Shown piece by piece: positions 36,616-49,499 of a stretch of DNA of 64,000 nucleotides. The stretch's first letter is position 1; every line of letters starts with the position of its first letter. The notes under the pieces were generated by a model that made no database searches, was not told where the DNA came from, and saw nothing but the letters and a program-made list of their open reading frames with translations. This DNA comes from Pelagicoccus mobilis. GTDB taxonomy: Bacteria > Verrucomicrobiota > Verrucomicrobiia > Opitutales > Opitutaceae. The translations under genes were made by a program, and so were the position numbers. The stretch covers positions 124,001-188,000 of the forward strand of contig NZ_JAENIL010000004.1 in assembly GCF_016595505.1 (NCBI RefSeq), read 5' to 3'.

Positions 36616-37992
36616 CTATTTCTTTCGTTTCTCTTCCGTCCACCAGACGTCAGCCAAGGTCGGGAAAGCGAGTGGCTTCAATTCCCTCTCCCAAGCTTTC
36701 CATTCCTTTTGTAGCGCCTTCTTACGCTTTTTCCCTGAGATGGGGCTCTCTTCAGCAAGGTCTTCCGAAAGGTCGAACAATTCGGAATCTATCTTATCCT
36801 TCGTCTCGCTCAGAAGCTTGATGTCTCCCCTGCGAATCGCAAAGTCACCGTTTGTGAAGACACGCCATTTCAGAGACTGATGTGGAGCTCCTTCTTTCTC
36901 GCTATTCACAAACGGGACTAGGTTCACTCCATCAAAGGGCTTACCTTCAGTCGCCTCCACCCCTGCATAGCCAGCTATTGTAGGGAGGATATCTAATGAA
37001 ATGATCGGTTCATCGAAATCGATTCCTGCCGGAACGGTTCCCTTCCACTGCATCGCAAACGGAACACGGAGACCACCTTCCCACATCGTTCCCTTGTATC
37101 CACGGAATGGTGCATTGTCTGCCGTATTGTTCGATGCTCCTCCATTGTCGGAGAGAAAGAAGATGATCGTGTCTTCGGTCATACCGTTTTGTTCAAGAGC
37201 AGCGAGTACATCTCGCACGCCATCGTCCACTGAACTGACCATCGCCGCGTAAGTGCGACGACGCTTGTCTTTGATATGCTCAAAACGGCTCAAGTACTTC
37301 TCTGAGGCCTGTAGCGGCGTATGCGGGGCGTTGTAGGCGAGATAGAGGAAGTAGGGACTCTCGTCGTCCGCTTGTCGATTGATGAAGTCCACCGCTTCTC
37401 GGCTCAGAGCATCGGTTAAGTACTCGGTCTCGTCGACCCGTTCACGATTGCGGATTAGCCGAGTACGGTACCAATCCCACTTCTTCTTAACCTCAGAGAG
37501 GTCTTCCAGGACATAGTTTTCAGGGAAGTAGTTGTGTCCTCCTGACAAGAAACCGAAGAACTCGTCAAAGCCACGAGCTAGCGGATGATTCTGTGGATGC
37601 GAACCCATGTGCCATTTACCGATAATCGCGCTCTTGTACCCAGCCGGAGCAAGATGCTCCGCGATGTTCTTTTCCTCTAGCGGAATACCCGCATGAGGAA
37701 CCGATGGGTCGATAGTAGGGTTCGTGGTGAATCCGAAGCGATCCTGATAACGCCCTGTCAGCAGTCCAGCACGGCTCGGTCCACAAACAGGATAGCTTAC
37801 GTATCCATTTGTGAAACGCACCCCATTCGCAGCGATAGAGTCAATGTGAGGAGTCGGAATGTCCTTGCAGCCATTGAACCCCACATCGTGATAGCCCTGA
37901 TCGTCAGTTAGAATGACGACCAGGTTTGGTAATTTGGCTGAGAGTAGAGCGCTCGCGAGCAGCGAGAGGATTAATGAGAGAGCGTATTTCAT
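36616..37992 (-). CDS. Secreted S1-family sulfatase (GRYQDRFGF type)
   Basis: A 458-residue sulfatase with signal peptide (1-19), 'LTDDQGYHDVGFNG', formylglycine motif C70-G-P-S-R followed by 'AGLLTGRYQDRFGF', 'GKWHMGSHP', 'LAYNAPHTPLQA' and 'FLSDNGGASN'. It is a close paralogue of the gene at 28319: the two share the whole 'CKDIPTPHIDSIA' / 'CEDIPTPHIDSIA' block, the 'AAMVSSVDDGV' segment and a basic C-terminus, here 'WWTEEKRKK'. S1_19-like by motif, from memory. It is separated from the upstream GH2 gene by a repeat-rich 147-base spacer and from the next sulfatase by 33 bases. Confidence 0.93.
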   Translation of the reverse strand: MKYALSLILSLLASALLSAKLPNLVVILTDDQGYHDVGFNGCKDIPTPHIDSIAANGVRFTNGYVSYPVCGPSRAGLLTGRYQDRFGFTTNPTIDPSVPHAGIPLEEKNIAEHLAPAGYKSAIIGKWHMGSHPQNHPLARGFDEFFGFLSGGHNYFPENYVLEDLSEVKKKWDWYRTRLIRNRERVDETEYLTDALSREAVDFINRQADDESPYFLYLAYNAPHTPLQASEKYLSRFEHIKDKRRRTYAAMVSSVDDGVRDVLAALEQNGMTEDTIIFFLSDNGGASNNTADNAPFRGYKGTMWEGGLRVPFAMQWKGTVPAGIDFDEPIISLDILPTIAGYAGVEATEGKPFDGVNLVPFVNSEKEGAPHQSLKWRVFTNGDFAIRRGDIKLLSETKDKIDSELFDLSEDLAEESPISGKKRKKALQKEWKAWERELKPLAFPTLADVWWTEEKRKK

Positions 37993-38139
37993 TGAAATTC
38001 GGGGCTGATAACCGCACTCGCTCGCAGCGAGCTTGTAGATCTCCGCGTCTGAGGCGACGGGGATGGCGGGTCAGCGCCCCGCCCTACAGATTGTATTTTG
38101 TCAAACCTACCCGCTTGCGGCGGGGATCTTCATTAGCAA
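37993..38139. repeat. Palindrome-rich intergenic element (three hairpins)
   Basis: A 147-base spacer inside the operon, unlike the other short gaps. It holds three inverted repeats: GCTCGC-A-GCGAGC at 38020-38032, GGCGGG-N7-CCCGCC at 38065-38083 and CCCGC-TTGCG-GCGGG at 38110-38124. It is more GC-rich than its surroundings. It resembles the dispersed palindromic intergenic repeats of Verrucomicrobiota, so it may be a REP-like element; it may also attenuate transcription or protect the upstream GH2 mRNA. No other copy is seen in this window. Confidence 0.6.
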
Positions 38140-42768
<4,629 letters not shown>

Positions 42769-42788
<20 letters not shown>

Positions 42789-44241
42789 TGTTTTCAGCTT
42801 CCCATCGATCTCTAGCCCTGAAGCCTTGCGGCACACCACCATATGGGAATAATTCGTTTTCGCTTCGTGCCTTGTGCATCAAGCGAATTAGATCTGTCGC
42901 AATTTCTGGATACAACGCAGCCAGATCTCGTCGTTCACCTGGATCTTCCGTTAAGTTGTAAAGCTCAAGCGGTGAACTCGCTCCGTAGCGTACGCCTTTC
43001 CAGTCCCCCACTCGGATCGCTTGCCTAAACCCTCCGTCAGGCATCACCCGAGCCCAGCCATCTAGCTGAAGCTCCCAATACAAATAGTCGGGTTCATCCT
43101 GTTCTTGACCTAACAGTTCGGGCAAAAACGAGAGCCCCCTCATGTCCGCGCCTGATTCCGCTAGTCCGACCTCCGCAAGCGTCGGTGCGATATCGCAAAA
43201 AGCTGCTTGATGGTTTGTGGTACCTCCACCTTCAATGCGCCCTTCCCAGTATGCGATCATGGGAACTCGAATGCCACCCTCGTAAAGGTCGCGCTTATAC
43301 CCCTTCAGGCCTCCGCTGCTATTAAAGAATCGATAGTCATGCTCCCCTTCCGAGTGGGGGCCATTATCACTAGTGAAGAGTACCAGAGTGTTCTCGAGTT
43401 CACCTCTTTCACGAAGGTCATCAAGCAAACGCCCTACTTGAGTATCCAACATCGTTATACGTGCGGCGTGCCGACGCTCCGTCTCTTCCCAATCCCTGTC
43501 AGCATACATTTCCCGATCCCGAATGTACTTCTCGCGGGTATGCGGGGTACGATAAGACATGAACAGAAAGAGCGGCTTTTCCCAACTTCGATCTTCGAAA
43601 TAGTCTAAGATAATGTCTGTCCGAAAGGAATCGATGCAGTCGTTTTCCTCCGCATCGTAAGTTAGGGAACGTTCTTTGTTTCCGAAATAGTGAACATCCT
43701 CATCATAGGTCTCCCCTTCGAAAAGAGACGACCATTGCGGTTGCACCGCAAAGTCAAATCCACGAGCAAACGCCCACGTATCCAAATCATTCGGATCTCC
43801 TAAATGCCACTTACCGATAAAGGCGGTCTCGTATCCACTATCCGAAAGCATTTGAGCGATCGTCGTTTCGTCCTTAAACAGCGGGACTCGATCCCACTTA
43901 TAGTCACCAAGGTACCCCTTATTCCCGCGAATGGTCGCATTGCCGCTGTCCTTGCCTGTAAGCAAGGAAGCTCGAGAAGGCGAGCAGACAGCAGTCCCTG
44001 AGTAGAAATCGGTAAATCGAAGTCCCCCCTTAGCCAAAGCGTCTAAGCGGGGTGTGCGGATATCTTTCTGCCCATAACTGCCCAGTTCTCCGTATCCGAG
44101 GTCATCGGCAAGCAGAAGCAGGATGTTGGGTCGTTTGGATGTTTTCGATTCAGATGCACCAACAATCTGAGAAAAGGCACACAGCACCGCTAAACTCGCG
44201 AAGCTAAACAATATACCAAATCCTGTGATACCTGTACTCAT
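42769..44241 (-). CDS. Secreted S1-family sulfatase (RGN type)
   Basis: A 490-residue sulfatase. A hydrophobic N-terminal segment (about 8-28) acts as signal peptide. It has 'LADDLGYGELGSYG', formylglycine motif C86-S-P-S-R followed by 'ASLLTGKDSGNATIRGN', 'GKWHLGDPN', 'FMSYRTPHTREKY' and 'FTSDNGPHSEG'. The 'TGK..GNATIRGN' block groups it with the sulfatases at 5009 and 60607. Such enzymes often act on galactose or N-acetylhexosamine sulfates, but subfamily and position specificity cannot be fixed. It is 27 bases downstream of the next sulfatase gene. Confidence 0.92.
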
Positions 44242-44268
44242 AGTTCAGTCTAAACCATAAATTCGTTC

Positions 44269-45828
44269 TTACTTGTCGACAGCGCCGCCAAGCCCGCCTT
44301 TGCCCCTTTTGCCCCCGACAGGACCGACTTCCTTCTCAAGAGCACTGCGTAGCTCCTTAACCTTTGCCGGGTACATCCAAGCTAGATTGTTCAGCTCCAT
44401 TGGGTCTTCGGGCAGGTAGTACAAAGCTCCTGGAGCTGATATCTTGTCACTCTCGAAGATGCCGATTCCTCGTCGGTTCCTGACTTCTCCTGGTGGAACA
44501 TACTTCCAGTTCCCCTTGCGGATCGCTTCCATATTAACTCCCTGTTGGATGAGGGAATCCCTCCCCCGCTCGCTCTTACCAAGCAAGACGCTAGAGAGAT
44601 TCTGACTATCCAAGCTTTTGCCTTCAGGAATCTCTGCCCCAGCTATGGCCGCGAGACTTGCGATCAAGTCGACTTGGCTAATGAGGGCATCGGACAGACC
44701 GGCTTTTATTGTTCCAGGCCAAGAAACGATGAACGGCATGCGAGTTCCGCCTTCCCAAGCGCTGTACTTGCCACCACGCCACGGTCCAGCAGGCTTGTGG
44801 TCACCATTCATCTCAACAGCGCCATCATAGTATCCATCATACAATACAGGGCCATTATCGCTACTAAATATTATCAGAGTATTCTTAGCAATTTTGAGCT
44901 CTTGGAGCGTCTCCATGATTCGACCGATTCCCCAGTCCATCTGCACAACCGCATCGCCACGAACACCTAGGCCGCTTGAACCACGAAAGCGTGGATGTGG
45001 AATACGCGGCACATGGTTTTCATGAACGGCGTAATAAAGGAAGAAAGGTTCGTCCTTGTTCTCTTCAATAAACGAAATCGCCTTTCCAAGAAATTCATCG
45101 GGCATTTCTTCATCAGTCCAACGTGCGGACTGCCCTCCAGTCATGTATCCGATACGGCTGGTACCGTCTACGATGGTCTTGGCATGCTGCTCGTCCGCTT
45201 GCGACTTGAGCAGATGCGGATGCGAAATACCTGTCGGCTCGTCGCCTACCATTGTCTGGTAGCTTACTGAAACCGGATCCTTCGGATCCAAATTTGCAAT
45301 ACGGCCATCTTCAATAAAGACAGTTGGCACACGATCTCCGGTCGCAGCCATATGATAGGAATATTCGAAGCCAAGTTGCTTGGGGCCGGGCTCGATCTCT
45401 TGATTCCAATCTACGGGATCTGTTGGCAATCCGAGACCAAGGTGCCACTTTCCAACCAGACCAGTGCGGTATCCATTCTCCTTCAGAACGGATGCAATTG
45501 TCGGCTTGTCCGGATCAATAATAAGCGGAGCGTTCCCGGGTAGTATCTTCGCGTTCTTGTTTCTAAACGCATACTCTCCAGTGAGCAGCGAATAGCGAGA
45601 GGGAGTGCAGGTCGAAGCCGACGCGTAGGCCGACGTAAAACGAATTCCACGCTTCGCCAGCGAGTCTAGATTAGGGGTATCAATGGCTTCTGCTCCATAG
45701 CAGCCCAAATCGCCATACCCCACGTCATCGGCATAAATTACGATGATGTTTGGTTTCTCGATCGCCGAGACAAAAACCGAAGATGCAGAGAGCAAAGCTC
45801 CCGCAAAAAGTAACTTAAAGGTATTCAT
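44269..45828 (-). CDS. Secreted S1-family sulfatase
   Basis: A 519-residue sulfatase with signal peptide (1-22), 'YADDVGYGDLGCYG', formylglycine motif C74-T-P-S-R followed by 'YSLLTGEYAFRN', 'GKWHLGLGL', 'YYAVHENHVPRIPH' and 'FSSDNGPVLYDGYYD'. The 'EYAFRN', 'VHENHVPR' and 'PAGPWRGGKYSAWEGGTR' segments are typical of a distinct arylsulfatase A-like group common in Planctomycetota and Bacteroidota. The C-terminus is glycine- and lysine-rich ('GGKRGKGGLGGAVDK'). It is the first enzyme gene after the TonB-dependent receptor, from which it is separated by a 100-base spacer with a hairpin. Confidence 0.92.
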   Translation of the reverse strand: MNTFKLLFAGALLSASSVFVSAIEKPNIIVIYADDVGYGDLGCYGAEAIDTPNLDSLAKRGIRFTSAYASASTCTPSRYSLLTGEYAFRNKNAKILPGNAPLIIDPDKPTIASVLKENGYRTGLVGKWHLGLGLPTDPVDWNQEIEPGPKQLGFEYSYHMAATGDRVPTVFIEDGRIANLDPKDPVSVSYQTMVGDEPTGISHPHLLKSQADEQHAKTIVDGTSRIGYMTGGQSARWTDEEMPDEFLGKAISFIEENKDEPFFLYYAVHENHVPRIPHPRFRGSSGLGVRGDAVVQMDWGIGRIMETLQELKIAKNTLIIFSSDNGPVLYDGYYDGAVEMNGDHKPAGPWRGGKYSAWEGGTRMPFIVSWPGTIKAGLSDALISQVDLIASLAAIAGAEIPEGKSLDSQNLSSVLLGKSERGRDSLIQQGVNMEAIRKGNWKYVPPGEVRNRRGIGIFESDKISAPGALYYLPEDPMELNNLAWMYPAKVKELRSALEKEVGPVGGKRGKGGLGGAVDK

Positions 45829-45859
45829 TATCTAATTTATTTTCCTTCCTACCCAGAAA

Positions 45860-45891
45860 GGCGGATCAGCACTGCCCCGTACCGATCCGCC
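45860..45891 (-). terminator. Hairpin between TonB receptor and first sulfatase gene
   Basis: A perfect 8-base inverted repeat, GGCGGATC at 45860-45867 and GATCCGCC at 45884-45891, encloses a 16-base loop. On the minus strand it lies just after the receptor gene and about 32 bases before the sulfatase start. Only a short TTTC follows, so it is at best a leaky terminator. It could lower transcription of the downstream enzymes or stabilise the receptor mRNA end. Confidence 0.5.
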
Positions 45892-45928
45892 CTGTATGCT
45901 AGTGCAATTTAGCTAACCAACTAATGAA

Positions 45929-48900
45929 CTAGAATCTAAATGCATTCGTGATTGCCCACGTACGTTCTGGAGCGACGCGAACCTGGCCAGTGGTTCCGTC
46001 AGGATTTCTCTTGGTGATGATCAGGTCATCTTCGCCAAGAGCGTTGCCGAAGTTGAGACGAGCACTCCAATTAACATCCTGACCAAACAGGTTAATTTTG
46101 CGTTCGTATCCACAGTTCAAGCTCACGTAGTGCGTATCGGAGGTGAAGTATGGGTTTGCGATATCCGCCACGGTGTTTCCGTTCTCGTCTACCGTGTTTG
46201 CATACCCAACTGCCCTTTCATCGGTCCAAGTTACTGCGCCACCAACATGGAAGCCCTTGAACTTGCCTTCGCTGAATCGATAGCGCGTTACGAAGTTCGC
46301 TTTCCATTCGGGCATCTCTGGCAGCAAAGTACCTGACTTTCCTGCTTCAGATTCGATCTTGAATAGCGTTTCCGTACGGTACTGCTGAAGCCAGCCAGAA
46401 TCCTGACCAATCGCAGGGTTACGAGCCGCTGTGAAAATCGCGGGACCGTAAGCATTCTCCATGTTTTGGAGGAAGGTATCAGCGAATTCTAGCTCCAACG
46501 CTCCTACACCTGCTCGCACTGCCTCTTGTTTCGAAGCAGAAAGGGACATTCTCCAATTCTTGGTAGGATTGAAGATAGCCTCTAGCTCGACCCCTTCAGA
46601 AACAGTGTCCGAGATGGAGCGCAACTGTGGAATGGAGTCTGGGCTCAGGGTGAATGTTCCATCTCCATTGTCGACGATAGCCGGGTCAAACTGGCTATCC
46701 GGACCAAGGTTCAACTGATCTGGCAGAGCTCCGTAGAATGCGTTCGCAGCGTCTACAAAGCTGTTGAAGCCAAAAGTATCCCAACCGTAGAACGGATCGT
46801 TGATGTCAATCCCCACGTTGTGAGCGTCTACGAGACGAGTCATCATGCCTTGAATGTAGCCGTACGGATTTGCGCCTGCATTGACAGAGGACTTGGTCAC
46901 TGCGGTTTCATACCAAGTCGCACGAAGGTCTAGCTTCCCCTTTAGGGTAGACAGGCTAAAGCCATATTCTTCAGTCTCACCTTGTGGCGGTCCAACATCC
47001 TCATTGTAGATGTTGCGGCGAGCACCTGCAGGAGTGAAGTTCTCAGACTCGTTCCAGAAGAAACGCAGTTCACTCTCCAACGGCAGATCAAAGAGCAGAT
47101 CCTCGGGGAAAAGCGCGACAACACTTTTCGTCCAGCTATCAATGGACAGCTCTGGGTCATCGAGCACGTTGAAGACTTCACGAGTCAAGTCACCGTTTGT
47201 AGAAGCGTCACGCGCTGTGTCGTATTCACCAATGGAACGATTTGAAGTGTCCTCACGGTAGCTCAGAAGCGTAACCACGTGGTTGTCGAGGAAATGCCCT
47301 TGGTGAGCGATCGACATGGACTCAAATGATTCCTTGTTCTCGCGATAGTTCGCAGTGATACGCTCTGGCAACGCTGTAATGGTGCGATGGGTACGAGGTG
47401 GCCCAGTGTAGACTTGCAAATCGTAGCTGTCGCCAAACTCCGGACGAGCAGTGCTGATTGGTGTCAAGCGAACGTCGCTGAGGCTATCCAAGTCAATTGT
47501 TGGACCACCGATATAGAACCACGCGTTGACCTGAGCACGGAAGGTACCCGGCTCACCAGCGCTTGTATTGATTTCGTAGTCCCCTGCGAAACGATTCCAG
47601 GAACTCTTAAACGACTCATTCACCAGGTCGTACTGCGAATCCTGATACAGGCCAGTCAGAGTGTGTCTTCCGAGGGCATTTCTCCACCATGAAGCCCCAT
47701 CCTCGCGGAAATCGTGCTCGATGAACGCAGTCGCTCTATAGGTTTCTCTTTCGCGATTATTAGTCACGTCGCGGAAAGCATCACGCGTTGTGATGAACGG
47801 ACGCGAGAAGTTCGGATTGAGAATTGGCTCCTCATTGTTGTCCCTGACCGAAAGCGTACGGTTCAAATCGATAAACACTTCTGTGTTGTCTCCCGCGATC
47901 GGGATGTCGTGCACGAGCGAGTACTCTTGCTTGTCATAGGCGAGCTCGAAACCGGCCTTTCCGTCCAGGAAGAGTTGCTCCAGAGCAAGATTGATCGCGT
48001 CAAAGTCCTTCTCTTGGTAGTCAAAGGCTCCAGTCAGCAAGTGATTGTAGAAATCGAATACATTGCGGTCGAGCAAACGAGTACGCGAGTAGCCCGCACG
48101 ATTACGATTAAAGTCACCTGTGCCTCTCAAGAATCCGCCTCCAGGATTGGATACACCTTGGATACCTTGGATTGATGAAAGATCTCCAGAAAGCCCAATC
48201 GATGCAGTGCTGCTGTTGGGGTCCGCGTAAATAAGAGCCAATTGAGCAAACAGAGGAAAGCCCTCTACCCAACCGTCAGGCCTGTTGCTATTTTTACCGG
48301 AAGGAATGATTACTTCGCCTGGCGTAAGGCTCCCTGTCGCATTGTCACCAGCGATACGCTGGCGGTTGTGACCGTTGAGATACCACTTGCCCGCGTCAGT
48401 ATCGCTGAACCAACCAGCCGTACTCATCATCGGAGGCAGCGGATTCGGAGGAGTACCGTCTATCGTGCCATTCTCATAGCTACCGCGAAACGAAGTACGG
48501 CCCAAAACACCGTCCGAGTCACCTTCTCTCAAGATAGCGTTCGCAGAGAACGTGAAGCGTTCGTCCTTCTCGTTTGCCGGATTCTGCTTGAACTTACGAT
48601 TCTCGGTCAACAGATCGACTCGTACCGCGAGACGATCCTCAATCACCTCTCGGTTCAGATTGAGCGTGTGACGATAGGATCCATGGCTTCCGAAACGCGT
48701 ACTCAAATTAGTACGGTCTCTAAATGAAGCAGGGTTTAAGCTTCCGTCGATGATGCCTCCAGGATCACCCGCACCAGCAAGGATAGCATTCGGACCGCGA
48801 ACAATTGTCAGCTGACCGGAGTTGTAGCTATCAAATGGAATATCCGTAGCGAAGTAATTTCTGGTCAGGGTCGCGCTCGCGAGTCCTCGTACGCGATTCG

Positions 48901-49261
48901 TCCGAGCTGCCTCGACTCTGGATCCGACATTGTCTTCGCCGCTGAATCCGCCGGAAAAGTTTCCGTCGATTCCCGCGACCTCGGTGCTCGTGGTGAACTT
49001 CAAAGCCTCCTCGAGACTTGTAGCGTCGATGTCTTCAAGGAAGTCCTCTGTGTACACAGCAACAGAAGCTCCGACATCCTTGAGTTCTGTTTTAAGACGA
49101 GTGCCAGCCAAGGTACTGCCGGCACGATAGCCAGAGTCTTCTTCTGCGCTTACCGTGAAGGGGCTGAGGGTAAAAACCTCCTCCTCCTCGTCGTTTTCTT
49201 GAGCCAACGCATAGGGCCCAACGAGTGCTCCCGCCAAGAGAGCGAATGGGATCTTTTTCAT
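45929..49261 (-). CDS. TonB-dependent outer-membrane receptor
   Basis: A 1110-residue outer-membrane receptor. Signal peptide about 1-20, then an acidic stretch and the probable TonB box within 'EVFTLSPFTVSAEEDSGYR'. The plug domain (about 55-175) includes 'LKDVGASVAVYTEDFLEDI' and 'LTIVRGPNAILAGAGDPGG', followed by a 22-strand-type barrel ending in the aromatic 'TWAITNAFRF'. It lacks the N-terminal carboxypeptidase-like domain of SusC proteins and no SusD is nearby, so it is a stand-alone Verrucomicrobiota-type receptor. It would import oligosaccharides with energy from ExbBD-TonB. It is the promoter-proximal gene of the sulfatase run and is divergent from the hybrid kinase at 49500, its likely regulator. 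Confidence 0.93.
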   Translation of the reverse strand: MKKIPFALLAGALVGPYALAQENDEEEEVFTLSPFTVSAEEDSGYRAGSTLAGTRLKTELKDVGASVAVYTEDFLEDIDATSLEEALKFTTSTEVAGIDGNFSGGFSGEDNVGSRVEAARTNRVRGLASATLTRNYFATDIPFDSYNSGQLTIVRGPNAILAGAGDPGGIIDGSLNPASFRDRTNLSTRFGSHGSYRHTLNLNREVIEDRLAVRVDLLTENRKFKQNPANEKDERFTFSANAILREGDSDGVLGRTSFRGSYENGTIDGTPPNPLPPMMSTAGWFSDTDAGKWYLNGHNRQRIAGDNATGSLTPGEVIIPSGKNSNRPDGWVEGFPLFAQLALIYADPNSSTASIGLSGDLSSIQGIQGVSNPGGGFLRGTGDFNRNRAGYSRTRLLDRNVFDFYNHLLTGAFDYQEKDFDAINLALEQLFLDGKAGFELAYDKQEYSLVHDIPIAGDNTEVFIDLNRTLSVRDNNEEPILNPNFSRPFITTRDAFRDVTNNRERETYRATAFIEHDFREDGASWWRNALGRHTLTGLYQDSQYDLVNESFKSSWNRFAGDYEINTSAGEPGTFRAQVNAWFYIGGPTIDLDSLSDVRLTPISTARPEFGDSYDLQVYTGPPRTHRTITALPERITANYRENKESFESMSIAHQGHFLDNHVVTLLSYREDTSNRSIGEYDTARDASTNGDLTREVFNVLDDPELSIDSWTKSVVALFPEDLLFDLPLESELRFFWNESENFTPAGARRNIYNEDVGPPQGETEEYGFSLSTLKGKLDLRATWYETAVTKSSVNAGANPYGYIQGMMTRLVDAHNVGIDINDPFYGWDTFGFNSFVDAANAFYGALPDQLNLGPDSQFDPAIVDNGDGTFTLSPDSIPQLRSISDTVSEGVELEAIFNPTKNWRMSLSASKQEAVRAGVGALELEFADTFLQNMENAYGPAIFTAARNPAIGQDSGWLQQYRTETLFKIESEAGKSGTLLPEMPEWKANFVTRYRFSEGKFKGFHVGGAVTWTDERAVGYANTVDENGNTVADIANPYFTSDTHYVSLNCGYERKINLFGQDVNWSARLNFGNALGEDDLIITKRNPDGTTGQVRVAPERTWAITNAFRF

Positions 49262-49499
49262 AGGTTTGATAGGGGGTATAGTAGTTCTAGCGAAAAACCT
49301 ACTTTAGCAGCCCCCTCGCCCTTCTCGGTATCAATAATGTTGCATCTGTTTTCTCATTTGTGCGATACACTTAAACCGTTACCCTGCAGCTTCTTACATG
49401 CGCTTTGTTTTTATGTTTCGCACTTGATTCGAGTCGAATTGTATAAGAGCGTTTGAACCTCGGCAGCACCCCCTTTCGTTTCTGTCCAACCTGTATTTC
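49262..49499. promoter_or_regulatory. Divergent promoter/operator region, TonB receptor / hybrid kinase
   Basis: About 238 bases between the start of the sulfatase operon and the AraC-type hybrid kinase. A perfect palindrome ATTCGA-G-TCGAAT lies at 49427-49439, followed by TATAAG at 49442-49447. The palindrome could be an operator and TATAAG a -10 box for the kinase gene, but the nearby TTGATT is only 12 bases from it, so the promoter is not complete. This is the best candidate region for control of the whole 29-kb operon. Confidence 0.5.

Noticed and set aside
42789-42842. Upstream start for the sulfatase at 41328
   Set aside because: It would add 18 charged residues before the signal peptide and overlap the preceding gene by 74 bases; the ATG at 42788 is more natural.
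49424-49447. A complete sigma-70 promoter (TTGATT ... TATAAG) for the hybrid kinase
   Set aside because: The spacing between the two boxes is only 12 bases, too short for a normal promoter; TATAAG alone is kept as a possible -10.
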